DNA of 55,176 nt from Sergeia podlipaevii (lineage: Eukaryota > Euglenozoa > Kinetoplastea > Trypanosomatida > Trypanosomatidae), in the NCBI GenBank assembly GCA_030849805.1, contig JASANZ010002151.1, positions 1-55,176 of the forward strand, written 5' to 3'. The notes under the pieces are model-generated. The model did not search any database. It saw only the letters and a program-made list of their open reading frames with translations, and was not told the DNA's origin. Shown piece by piece: positions 41,209 to 51,600 of this stretch (within the stretch, counting starts at the first letter, position 1; each line of letters begins with the position of its first letter). The position numbers and the translations under genes are program-made.

Positions 41209-41210
41209 AG

Positions 41211-41230
41211 CACAACCGCTAGCGGTTGTG
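41211..41230. repeat. 20-bp perfect palindrome at the B1/A2 junction
   Basis: CACAACCGCTAGCGGTTGTG equals its own reverse complement. The A1 counterpart (37009-37028) has lost the symmetry by substitutions. Confidence 0.85.
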
Positions 41231-41231
41231 G

Positions 41232-41250
41232 CGTGTCGCGTCTCGACACG
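41232..41250. repeat. 19-bp arm-core-arm site in A2 (flipped core)
   Basis: CGTGTCG-CGTCT-CGACACG, the exact reverse complement of 37030-37048. Confidence 0.8.
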
Positions 41251-41651
41251 AAGTGAGCTATTACTTGGGTGTTGCTGTAGAGCATGAGTACGTGGAGACC
41301 TGGAAAGCGGTCACCCGACATAATTATATGTCATAATTATTTGTTATCCCCGAACCTCCTACTAAACCGTCTACCCTCCTCCCCTTTTGTGTTTACACAG
41401 CACAGGGATAAGAAATATCAAACGAGGAACTTTAGGGCATACATCAAAAATATTTTAAAAACACCCGCCCGCCCACCGCAAAGGCATATGAATACATATA
41501 TGTAGATAATCATAAGCAACTGAAACAAAAAGAAAACGGAAACAATCTTAAACAAAGAGGAAAAAAAAATTAATCAATCATTTTTACTGATTTCGCACAT
41601 GAGTCTATTGAAAGCTCACGGCCTCCGGTGGATGGGGGCAGCCATCCCCCG

Positions 41652-41817
41652 GGGACACGGAGAGCAGTCGTCCACAAATCTATTGAGATCTCCTATGAGA
41701 GCGAAGTCCCTGATGTGTGGGACAGAGCGGCACTAATGCGCTAGCATGGAAGCTCGATTCACCTGCACGTCCTTTCTTCTAGTCCTCCCCTTTTATTATT
41801 ACATAGGAAATCGACAA
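41652..41817 (+). repeat. Split direct repeat B2 (3' end of the element)
   Basis: The second B copy, ending ATCGACAA before a TA-rich host flank. A2 and B2 are separated by about 190 bp of A-rich sequence that includes a small GC-rich hairpin (GATGG...CCATC near 41632-41647). Confidence 0.9.
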
Positions 41818-42258
41818 TATATATATATCTATATATGCATTTTTCTCTTCTTGTAGGCAGTGTTTGTAGTGATAGTGGTGGCGCTAGTCTTCATTGCTTA
41901 CCAGTGGGCATTTCATATTGATGATCTGTTTGTATCAAATCGTTGTTTTGTGGGGGAGCTATGAAGTGGGCTATGCTAGTTTACGGTTTCTTTCTCTTTG
42001 TTTCTTTTCATGAGCTACACAACTTTCCATTCTTGCCTTTTTCATTCTTTTTTTTTTTTTTCTTCATCCCTACTAATCTTTTTTTTTTTTTTCAAACATT
42101 TAAAAATGGAGAATCTTCTATAGTTTATAAAAGCTCCCCAATTGACAAACTAGAATTATTTTTCCCTCTTTTTTTTACCCACAAGGAACTTATCTCCGCA
42201 CCAAAGCAAAAAAAAAAAAAAAGAAATAAGACAGCAAACATTATCTTTTTTTTTTACA
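41818..42258 (+). other. Intergenic, leader of the reticulon gene
   Basis: No gene seen. Pyrimidine tracts with TTGTAGGCAG near 41860 and long T runs at 42050-42095. The element's B2 end lies only about 440 bases upstream of the reticulon ATG. Confidence 0.55.
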
Positions 42259-42918
42259 ATGAGCATGCCTTCTTTTATTTTTGACTTCAAAGGCGCGACC
42301 GTGATGGATATTCTTGCGTGGCATCGCGTTGGCCCTTCCGCCATCACCTTTGGTTCCCTCTTCATCACATGGTTCATCTACGTGAACTTTGAGTATACCA
42401 TCACTACTTTCGTTTCCCGCATCTTTACCATTCTAATGATCGCCTTCGGTGCGCTCAAGCTGAGCTCCAAGATTACCAAGACCGTCACCTCGGATGTGTC
42501 CTCGTGCATGGACAGGTTCTATGAGAAGGCCCGCCCTATGGCGCAGCAGTTCATGACGACGGCAGTCCACCTCTTCACATGGACCAACTTTGAGAACTCC
42601 GTTAAGTTTCTCATCCTCACACTCATTACTGCTCTGCTCGGCAACTGGATGCGTGACACCACCCTCATTCTCCTCTGCATCATTACCGCCTTCACCCTTC
42701 CTGCTGCCTACGAGAAGAAGAAGCCGGAGGTGGACGCTGCCCTAGCCAAGGTCAAGGCATACAGCGACAAGTACCTTGCCATTCTCAAGACGAAGGGTAA
42801 GGAGATTGAGAGCAAGGTGGAGAGTGGCCTCAAGCAGGGCGAGGAGATCAAGAGGCAGAAGGAGGTGGAGGCGATTGCTGCTGCCCAGGCTGCTGCCCAG
42901 GAAGCCAAGAATCAGTAA
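42259..42918 (+). CDS. Reticulon-domain ER-shaping protein
   Basis: A 219-residue protein, ATG at 42259. Residues 12-150 form a reticulon homology domain: a start typical of the family (VMDILAWHRVGPSAITFGSL), a long hydrophobic hairpin (about 25-62), a polar linker of about 50 residues, and a second long hydrophobic hairpin (about 110-150). The C-terminus is a charged helix (Lys/Glu/Ala-rich, residues 155-219). Reticulons wedge into the ER membrane and shape tubules. No C-terminal KKxx signal is seen. High GC and strong codon bias suggest good expression. Confidence 0.85.
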   Translation: MSMPSFIFDFKGATVMDILAWHRVGPSAITFGSLFITWFIYVNFEYTITTFVSRIFTILMIAFGALKLSSKITKTVTSDVSSCMDRFYEKARPMAQQFMTTAVHLFTWTNFENSVKFLILTLITALLGNWMRDTTLILLCIITAFTLPAAYEKKKPEVDAALAKVKAYSDKYLAILKTKGKEIESKVESGLKQGEEIKRQKEVEAIAAAQAAAQEAKNQ

Positions 42919-43286
42919 ATCGAAACAACAACAACAACAACAAGCCAACAAGAAGGGAACCCAAAAGGGAGGGAAGAAGTAAAACATGGAAAGAAATACA
43001 AGCATCGGAAACAGCAATTTTTTTTTCTGTATATATCATTTGATTTTTGGTGCTCATTTTTTTACTTCGCAAAATGAGTTTCTGTATCATGGCGTTGGGT
43101 GCGTGTGTGCGTGTGTGTGTGTGCATGCGTGCAGATGTTTTCGTGTGAAACAAGTATTGTGAAGGTGGCAGCGCACATATCGATGCACGGACCGTTAGAT
43201 GAAGTTATACATCACCTGGTGTTTTACTTTTTTAGTTTCCAATCTTTTCCCGTCGCTACGCAATATTTCTATTACTACTATTATTG

Positions 43287-43323
<37 letters not shown>

Positions 43324-45411
43324 ATGGCTGGTCAGAAGTACTGTTGATACTTTTTTTTTCTTGCCCATTCATTTTGCTTTTGTGTTGAACTATCGTGGCG
43401 AACGAACAAAAAGAAATTATATATTCCAGGCCGTCAAGTTACTGAGAGGCTATCACTACTGTTCGTTCTTCTTTTAAACATCAGTACCTCTTTTGTTAAG
43501 ACAATCCTGCCTACGTGAGCATGTATGGGAGTGTATATATTGGCGCGTGTGCGCACACACCATTACATCTTGTTTTTCTCTCTCTCTGAGGGACAGGGAG
43601 AAGGCATTTTTGATATAGGATGTCTGCATCCTTAGGAATCACCAATCGGATATACTAAAATGGTGACACAAATGCTTTATACATTGTTTATTTATTTATT
43701 TTTATATATTGACATGGATTGAGAGGTGTAGTGTTGTTTGCTGCGTGCTTTTGGAAGCAAGAAACCGATATCGATGACGAAAAAAAAAAAGGAAGGAAGG
43801 AAAAAAGAATATTAGCGTTGTGATACATACCTTTTATGGAGGAGCTTCTGCTCGTGTGAAGAAGGAAAGGGGTGGGGACACTCGGTATCTGCTGTGACTA
43901 TAGCGATTGTTCGCTCATTTAACATGATCAACTCAACCAGTACGTACGCACAGTATATGCTTAGGTTTTTTTTTTTTTTGAAAAGAACACACACACACAT
44001 ATATATATATATAATGATGATGATGAATGTCTCAATATTGCTAGCAAAGTTTGTGTATGTGTGAAGAGATACATATTGAGAGAGAAGGGAGAAGGGGAGG
44101 GGGTACGCGTGCCTTCTTAGCAAACAACTATTTTTGTTGGCAGCGAGCTGGGAATTGTGTCGTGGGGAGGAGGCAGGAAGGGGGGGGGGGGAATACCCCC
44201 CTACTTTTACCACTGACACCAGCACGCTACTCTTTCTTTGTGTTGTAGGTTACTCTCCCTGTCTTGTTATTGTTACTATTTTTTATTATTATTTTGGAGG
44301 AAGTGATGAAACGTTTGATATGAACCACTGTAGAAATGAAAGAACAAGGAAAGCGTGCAACATGCTCACTTTGTTATTGCGCAATTTTTTTTTTCTTTTC
44401 CCACTTGCTGGTGAGAACAGTGTAGAAGCTAACTTCTGCTTGACCAATTATGGAGACGAAAAACACTGTTTTTTTTTTCGTGCTGTTTACCACTTCATTC
44501 ATATATTTACGTTTATCTGTGTTTTCTTTTGCGGTGCATTCTGTGAACATTCATACACACACACACACACACACACATACAGAGGATTATAATATATCTT
44601 GATTGCATACACATACACATTCCAGAATCATACGTGCGAGTGCGTGCGTTTGATACAACAACATCAATAAAAGGCAAGCTTTAGTGTCATACATAGCTAG
44701 GTATAAATAAAGAAGCAAAACAATATCAAGAACAAGAGAAGGTTTTGAAGACGGGCAAAATAGGAGAAAACGCATACGCACACACAGGGAGACGTACTTG
44801 AGGCTCCTCAAGCTTGTCTTTGCTAAATCTATTTCTTCAACAAGAAAAAAGGGAATCTCTTTTTAAGGAGAACCTTCATACTGTTAACGTCATATACACG
44901 AAGAGAAGGAAAGAACTGATTCGCGTTCCCCCCCCCTCTTCTTCTTCTCTCTCTCTCTCTCTCTCTCTTTCCGCCGCAATCACATATTTCATCTTTTATT
45001 TCCGTTTATCCATTCAATTCTGGTCACACACACACACACACAGTTCCTCACAAAATAAAAGGAGTGGGTGAGCGTGTTTACACCTGCCTTTTTTTCCCCT
45101 TTTTCCTGCTGCATAGTGTAGAATAGTTACGTTTTAGTTCTGTAAGAGCGAAACATTGGGTTCTAGTACCAGCAAACAGGACTCNGTATCTACCCCCCCC
45201 CCCTCACCCCATCCTTCTCCTCATACCCATCTTTGTTGTGGTGTGCAATAAAATAACAAAATAACATTAAAAGCATCTCTCCGCTCTGTGTGTTATCTAT
45301 TTACAGGAGACATTTTAGTAGACGCATTCTCTCCTCCCTTTTTTTCCTCTTTCTCTCTCTCTTTCTTCCTCTTTTTTTTTCTTTTTTTTTTCTGAAAACG
45401 ATCATCGCGTC
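42919..45411 (+). other. Long intergenic region (2.5 kb), no gene seen
   Basis: Rich in microsatellites: (TA)16 at 43288-43320, (CA)n near 44555-44577, (CT)n near 44947-44968 and CA near 45026-45042. It also has a G run at 44179-44190, a C run at 45193-45202 and the ambiguous base at 45185. ORFs here are low-complexity. No RNA gene was recognised. Confidence 0.6.
43288..43320. repeat. (TA)16 microsatellite
   Basis: 33 bases of alternating T and A, the longest dinucleotide tract in the window. Confidence 0.9.
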
Positions 45412-46650
45412 ATGTCTAAGGTGGTTTGTACATTCCGTGGCGTGGACGAGATAGACAATGGCCTTGAGAAGCTTGATGAAACTAAGGTGCAGCTGCTTTT
45501 CTCAAAGTTTCCCGTTGGCACTGGTACCTTCAAGCGCAACAAGTTCATTTACGTTCAGTACACGGGGCCAAAATGCAGCATTGTGAAACGTGGGCAGGGC
45601 ATTAACGTCATAAACAGCTTTGCGACGAGCCACCTCAACGGCGTCCCAGGCTTCTCCACTACCGACAAGCAGTCCCTTTCGTTTGAGTCTCTCATTCAGC
45701 AGATGAAGCATGTATTCATCAGGGATAACGGTGTGTTCTCCATGGAACAGATTCGCAGCGAGTACAAGAACCGACTTCTTGAAGACAAGAAGATGATGCA
45801 TCGTGAAAACAAGCAGGCGGCTTTAGCTGCCAAGGCCAAGGAGGCCGCAAAAGCCTCCAAGAAGCCACAGGTGACCAAGGTGCAACGTCCTATATCACCA
45901 CGACCACCGCAGCCCTTATCGATGCTTAACGGAACAGGTTCGAACCCACAGGAGTGGTCGGCTGCTGCTAAGCGCATTGTGGAGAGCCTGCGCAGTGACA
46001 ATGGCCCAGTGAACTGGGCTGTCTTTGCCGCCGATCCCTCTACTCCGCACGTTCTGTCTTACGGCCACTGTGGCATCTTTGAGCTTGTCAAGAATCTTCC
46101 AGAAGACCAATGGCTTTTTGGCCTTTTCCGCATTTCTTTTATGATCAAAGGTGAGCGTCAGCGGAGGATGATCTTCTTCCAGTGGATTGGGAGCCAGCTC
46201 AAGCCGGTGCGCTCATCCAGCACGTCTGGAGTGTACCCAGGCATGGCCAAACTTCTTTCTCCTTACTCCTATGAGATCTACCTTGTTGGCAAGGCCGACT
46301 TGAATGCACAGAAGATTATCGATAAGTCCAAGAATGCGTTTCGAGAGACGAGGAAAGGTGGAAGCTCAGGGGATATGCCGGTCATCGAGTTCACAGAGGC
46401 CTCGTACAAGGCGACGCTGGAGCAGGAGCAGGATGAGATGAAGGAGGTGGTAGTCGTGGAGCAGCACGGGCGCACTGCAAAGCAAAAGATGAGTAGTGTA
46501 GTGCTTGATGGCGGTCTAGAGCAGAGTCTTGCGTCCATGTCTGTGGCAGGGGTAACCACCGCCGGTAACTTCGATATTGACGAGACGATTGAACTTGTGC
46601 AGGCTGAACAAGGGGGACTCGTGTGGGCAATCTTCCAGGTAGCGGATTAA
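45412..46650 (+). CDS. Double ADF-H (coactosin/twinfilin-like) actin-binding protein
   Basis: A 412-residue protein, ATG at 45412. Two ADF-homology-like domains are visible. Domain 1 (1-130) has FSKFPVGTGTFKRNKFIYVQYTGP and a SLSFESLIQQMKHVF helix. Domain 2 (about 185-315) has NWAVFAADPSTPHVLSYGHC, then RRMIFFQWIG and the long actin-binding-type helix region. Both have coactosin-like strand order, with YVQYTGPKC and FFQWIGSQL as the central strands. They are joined by a Lys/Ala-rich helix, and a third short part (320-412) ends in WAIFQVAD. Actin binding is likely but not certain. Two coactosin-like domains in one chain differs from twinfilin by linker and length. Confidence 0.7.
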   Translation: MSKVVCTFRGVDEIDNGLEKLDETKVQLLFSKFPVGTGTFKRNKFIYVQYTGPKCSIVKRGQGINVINSFATSHLNGVPGFSTTDKQSLSFESLIQQMKHVFIRDNGVFSMEQIRSEYKNRLLEDKKMMHRENKQAALAAKAKEAAKASKKPQVTKVQRPISPRPPQPLSMLNGTGSNPQEWSAAAKRIVESLRSDNGPVNWAVFAADPSTPHVLSYGHCGIFELVKNLPEDQWLFGLFRISFMIKGERQRRMIFFQWIGSQLKPVRSSSTSGVYPGMAKLLSPYSYEIYLVGKADLNAQKIIDKSKNAFRETRKGGSSGDMPVIEFTEASYKATLEQEQDEMKEVVVVEQHGRTAKQKMSSVVLDGGLEQSLASMSVAGVTTAGNFDIDETIELVQAEQGGLVWAIFQVAD

Positions 46651-48697
46651 ACTGGTTCTTGGGGGTTTGCCCTTCTCTCTCTCTCTCTCCGCCTTTTTTT
46701 TTCTCTAACCACAACGATGGGTTGCAGTTTCTTTGCATGTGTATGCGACAGTCATTGAATGTTCTCTTACACACGCTCTCCCACTTCTCATAGGGTGCAC
46801 ACTTGTGTAAAAATGTGTTTGTGTGTGTGTGTGTGCGTAGTTGCGGATTGCTTTCCCTTTGTAGTGTCTCTCAAGGTAGCTGAAAATATATTTAGCATCT
46901 TTGGCTATGGCTGCTTAGCTTGAGGGGTGCTTTTTCGTTCTTCTCACTGTTTTGTAGATGGGGTTTCTTTGTTTGAGGTGAAGTGGTTTTTTTTCTTATT
47001 GTTTTTTGTTCTTTTTTCTCTCCCCTTTTGAAGCGAAGCATAAAAAGAATTATTAGAAGTTATTCCATTGTTTGTTTTTGAGGATTACTGCTCTCCCTTT
47101 CTCCTCCAATGAATACGTGATGTTTCCTCAGCGACAGCCTTGCTTTCTCGACGTGGGTATAAAAACAAAGTGCTTTTTATTTACTCCCTCTTCCCTGTCA
47201 ATTTATAATAATAATTATTATGAAGTGAATGATTTGTGATGATGAACGCATTTAGTAGCAAATTTGACTAGCATTAATTTTGTGGCGAGGCGTATTTTTT
47301 CCCTTATTTTTTCTCCCTTTAGCAACTGTGTTGCTATATCAGTTACTATTCATCTTTGCTGTTCTCCTTTTTTCTTGTTGTTGTTGTCGTTGTTCTTTGA
47401 GGAAGACACTAGATTGAGCGGAGCAGTCGTGTATCTTTTTCGCCCTATATTTCCTTTCTTTTGCGTGTGGCCTTCTTTTTTTTTTATCTTTCACTTCCCA
47501 ACACGAACAGATCGAGAACTGTTTAACGATGGGTGATGCCTGCATTATCAGGTCTGCAGAATAGCGAGATAAGGGCGGATGAGCTCGCACTATCAATAGT
47601 TGTTTCTTCTGAGAAAACATGGGGATTTTTTTAAAAAAAAATTCCGTATGTGTGTACGCACTTTTCTTTATCTCGTTCTGGGAAAAGATGTAACTGTAAG
47701 TGTTTATGAGAGAAGAATATATATGTGTGACAGATTTACAAGCATACTTGATGTGCAGCCTTATTTTTTTATCGGTTAAGGGAGAAAAGAACCAATATCT
47801 TTTTTGTTGTTTTATTTTGTGTATTCGCATGTTCCGATTAACAATTCCGTGAAGAAATATTTATGTGTCTGTTTTTTTAATTATTACTATTGTTTTCATT
47901 ATGCTGTTTCTGTGAACGTCACAAGTCCTCATAGTCACATTTTGTTTGTTTTCTTTTTAGTGCCTTTTTATGTGTTGCTTTTGTTGTGATGTGTTCCCCT
48001 CGCTTTTCCAAACACGCGGAACAGGTGGCTGTTCCTTCCTCCTTTTCTCTTTTTACTTTTATGAATGAAGAGGGCATGTGAATGTTTGTCTGAATCTATT
48101 TTATCATCCTAGAAAAGTGCTTTTTTCCGTGTGCGCAGAAAGATTGATATTTTAGTGTAGCAAAACTGAGGCTTTAAAATAAAATGCAAAGGAAACACCA
48201 TCAATACCTTAATTGCAGAGACTGCTTATTGATCAGTTGACTTTCTGATATTGGACATTTCCCTTTCTATTTCTCTTTCTTCCTTTTTCTTCCCTCTTCT
48301 ATACTTTTTTTTATGTGACGAACAAACACTTCTGTAAGTATTGTAGTCACTTTTTTTGTTTGAAGGGTACACATTTTGTTATTGTTACTCCAGCGGAATC
48401 GATTTTTTTTTTTTCCATTTGGATATACATACACATACGCACATACCAACGGCATAGCCGAGTGTTTTTTTTTGCTATCTGTAATTCGCCACACGTCTGT
48501 CTGGCTGTTTGTGCGCGTCTGTTGCTTTTTGTATATATATATATATTAGACTTTTTGCGTTGAGATAGAAAACGAGAGTGCCTCAACATACTTTTTTTTT
48601 TTTTTGGCAGCCCCACGCCATCATACATACACATTCACACTCCCCAAATTAGAAAGAAAGAATAAGAATAAAAGCGAAGTACTCAGCCACCGCTGTG
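46651..48697 (+). other. Long intergenic region, no gene seen
   Basis: About 2 kb with GT repeats (46817-46835) and a T7A9 junction at 47626-47641. T-rich tracts precede the next gene (48592-48605, then TTTGGCAG ending at 48610). Confidence 0.6.
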
Positions 48698-51600
48698 ATG
48701 CACGCCGCGGTAAATGACCCAGTCAATAGGACGCTTCCGCTGCGGGGCCTGCAGTACATGGGCTCCCCATCGCTTCCTGGTCCTGTTCAGAAATATCTCA
48801 ATACTACTCTACTCGCTAGCGCCGAGCCAAGCTTTGGCGGTACTGCTGGCTCCAACCTGTACGGCGCCGCCAGCGCGAACAATACACAAATGTTGCCCAG
48901 TGGCGTTGGCACTGCAGGAGGACCCGGCTCTCGCTATGGGACAACTGTACTACCTTACTTAAATCCTGCTTCACGTGTTCGTCGCGTCGAGGAGGTCGCG
49001 GCGGTGGCGACGCATAGCACGCTGAGCGATCCATCCTTTTCCGATACTCTCTCGCGGCTTGGGCCTTCAGCGCGACGCCTCTTGCTGCGAGACGCGACAA
49101 CTGGAGGAACTGAGGGGGAGAGGAGCACTGGCGGTGGGATGAACGGGGACGCAAGCTTTAACCGGACTACTGGTTCAATGTTTGTCAAGACAGTTCCTAG
49201 CAAGCAGAGCAAGCATAGAGGCGCGAAGTCGGCTAGAAGAGACTCGGCGACGCGTAGCACGCACAATACGAGTTCCTTTGGAGGAGCAAACTCGCATTTG
49301 AACACGACCAACCTCAGCAGTGCGCCACGTTCTGTATCACAGAGGGCACATCAAACGCTGAGTCGCCGCGATGTGCTCGAAGTGCCATCACTTGGGTCTA
49401 CCCTTCAGCGTAATGCAAGGGTGGAGCCACCTCTCGTGCACACTCTTCGCAGCTACCTGGAGCGCGAGGTGCGGCTCTGTGCAGAGGGCTCGCCTATCCC
49501 ATCTGCAGCAGATCAGTTATTGCCTTATCGAGAGGCGTTGCAGGCGATGATTTCTGCCTTTCCTGGATACGCGTCTATCTTGAGTGACATACAGTCTGCC
49601 TATGACAATGTCATTCAGTGCCAGGCTGAGTTGCTGACAGAGGCCTACACGGATGACGCTGTGAGGCACGTGGTGGCAGAGCAAACAAGAGAAGATATGA
49701 GGCTGTTGCGCCATCACGCAACCGCACTTCAGCGCGATCTTGAAACGATGTGCGCGGAATTAGAAAAGCGGAAGGCGGAAAAGGACAACGGAAACGGCGC
49801 GGACGCCAACGGCGCTCACCAACAGACAGGTGGCACCGCCAGCTCGACGCTGCGGTCCGATATATACGAGGTGCGGCGGCAGCTGGAGCGTGCACAGCAG
49901 CGCGTTGCGGAGATGGAGGAGCTTAGCAAGGAGGATGTGAGGAAGATTCTTGTGCTGATTGGCGCTGTGCGCGAGTGCGATAAGCGAATCAAGGACTTTG
50001 AGGACACCGTTCGCCGCATGTCTGGGCAGGTTGAGGAGCTTGATGAGTTCAAGCGACTCGCTGGAGAGGCACAGGCGGAGCTCCTCAAATATAAGCAGCA
50101 CTTTCAGGCTGTCGTCCCGTACGACGACTTTGTTCTTATGAAGGAATACCTTACGAATGAGCTTGCTGCTGCGCAGGTACTTGCACGTCGTCTCCGCCGT
50201 ACGGCGGCAGTACGTGGCACACAGGTAGACGTTATATCTCGCAAACTCAAGCAACTTGAGGCAAATCAACAGGATAACATTGCGGAAATCGAAAGCGGCA
50301 ATCCGTACAACTACGACGACGAAAGTGAGGATGGCAAACTGCGTGCCCCACTCACCCCACGACCATCGTGGCGCAAGTATTTTTATGAACTCCCTGAACT
50401 CGCTGAGCATTCCAAGAATGTTCACGTGGCTCCTCTGCCTGTAGTGCCTTCCGCTGCTGCTACTGCTGCCGTTGCGAGTGGGGCAGTGGTACCTACTGGT
50501 GGGGCTAGACCGCTGCCTTCTTCAGTTGATGATGGCCTTGATCAAGTTGAAGTGCTTGTCGTTGACGGCCCGAAAGAAACGGCGCTACTAGTGGAATACC
50601 TTGTGCAGCGTACACGACAGCTGATTCAGAGCGTCGAGAGTGCCGAGAGCGACTGCGAGACTGCACAGCAGGCCCTGCGTCAGCAGATGGCCATTACCAC
50701 TCCTGCTATTGGGCAAGACCCCCTCAACGCTGGTGCTCAGAGTAGTGTTCAAGGCAATGGCAACGCCAGCAACTCACACAGCGGCGGCAGGTACTCCAGT
50801 CAGCAGCAGCAGAATGTTGCGCCATCTTCAAGCCGCGGTGGAACCTACAGAGGCGGCCGCAGCCGTGGAGGCGCGCCAGACAAGAGTACGGATTTTTCTC
50901 AGCACTTTGCACAGGCTTCCCAGGTGTTGCGAACAATGGCACTCCCACTTATTGGTCCCGGTGTGGCCGACACCGTTCCTATCCACCTCCGCGCCTCCGG
51001 TATGGTGCACCGTTATACACTGCCCCGCGCGACGTGCGTGCGGTTACTCTTCGACTTCTTTACAGAGGTGCTTACACCGATCCTTGATACGGACGATGTG
51101 ATTCCGGAAGGAGAGGAAGGGGCTCCGTGTGTGCAACAGCTACTAGCGGTGTACCTGGACGACGCGGTGCGTGAGCGGCACGAGGTGGGCAGCCATTTTC
51201 GTTGTGGCGCGCACGTGGCACTGAACTTACTTGAGGACGCGCAAGACGCCATGCTCACGAACCCGGCTCTGACTCTCTTAATCGGTATTCTGAACAAGCG
51301 CATGCCGGCGCGACTTGCCGTGGACGCGGTGAGTGTGATAACGCACTGTATTGCAGATCTTGAGGCACTTGCGAAGGAGCAGCAGAAGACGCGACTGAGA
51401 CGTCAGGTGATCAGCGAATGCCTCAGCCCTATTCTCGAGCTGAAGTCTGCCAAAGAAATTGAACAGCTGCGATCTACCTTCACGAATGACCCCACATTTG
51501 ACGTACACGCACTCACACAGGTGGACAGCCGCTTTATGAGCACATTTTTCTTTCAGGAGTGCTTCAGCAACATGGAACTCTATACGCGTATCATCGCCGC

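Larger units (their letters stand above)
41205..41460 (+). repeat. Split direct repeat A2
   Basis: The second A copy, abutting B1 with ACAA shared. It is more diverged from A1 than B1 is from B2. It keeps the pyrimidine tract and CACAG acceptor. Confidence 0.85.
37003..41817 (+). mobile_element. VIPER/DIRS-like split-direct-repeat retroelement carrying a viral-type RdRp
   Basis: A 4.8-kb element bounded by split direct repeats in the order A1 (37003-37240), ORFs, B1 (41043-41208), A2 (41205-41460), B2 (41652-41817). This order is characteristic of tyrosine-recombinase retroelements of the Ngaro/VIPER type. Contents in order are ORF1 (291 aa), an RdRp ORF in the -1 frame, a broken RT/RNase H, and a small overlapping ORF that ends in B1. 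No tyrosine recombinase motif (R...HxxR...Y) was found. ACAA occurs at the left end, the B1/A2 junction and the right end, and no longer target duplication is seen. Same orientation as the host genes. Confidence 0.8.

Noticed and set aside
43288..43320. TA repeat as a replication origin or strand-switch
   Set aside because: Genes on both sides run in the same direction. It is only a microsatellite.
42919..45411. tRNA or rRNA genes in the 2.5-kb gap
   Set aside because: No A/B box pair or cloverleaf was found by eye. The sequence is mostly simple repeats.
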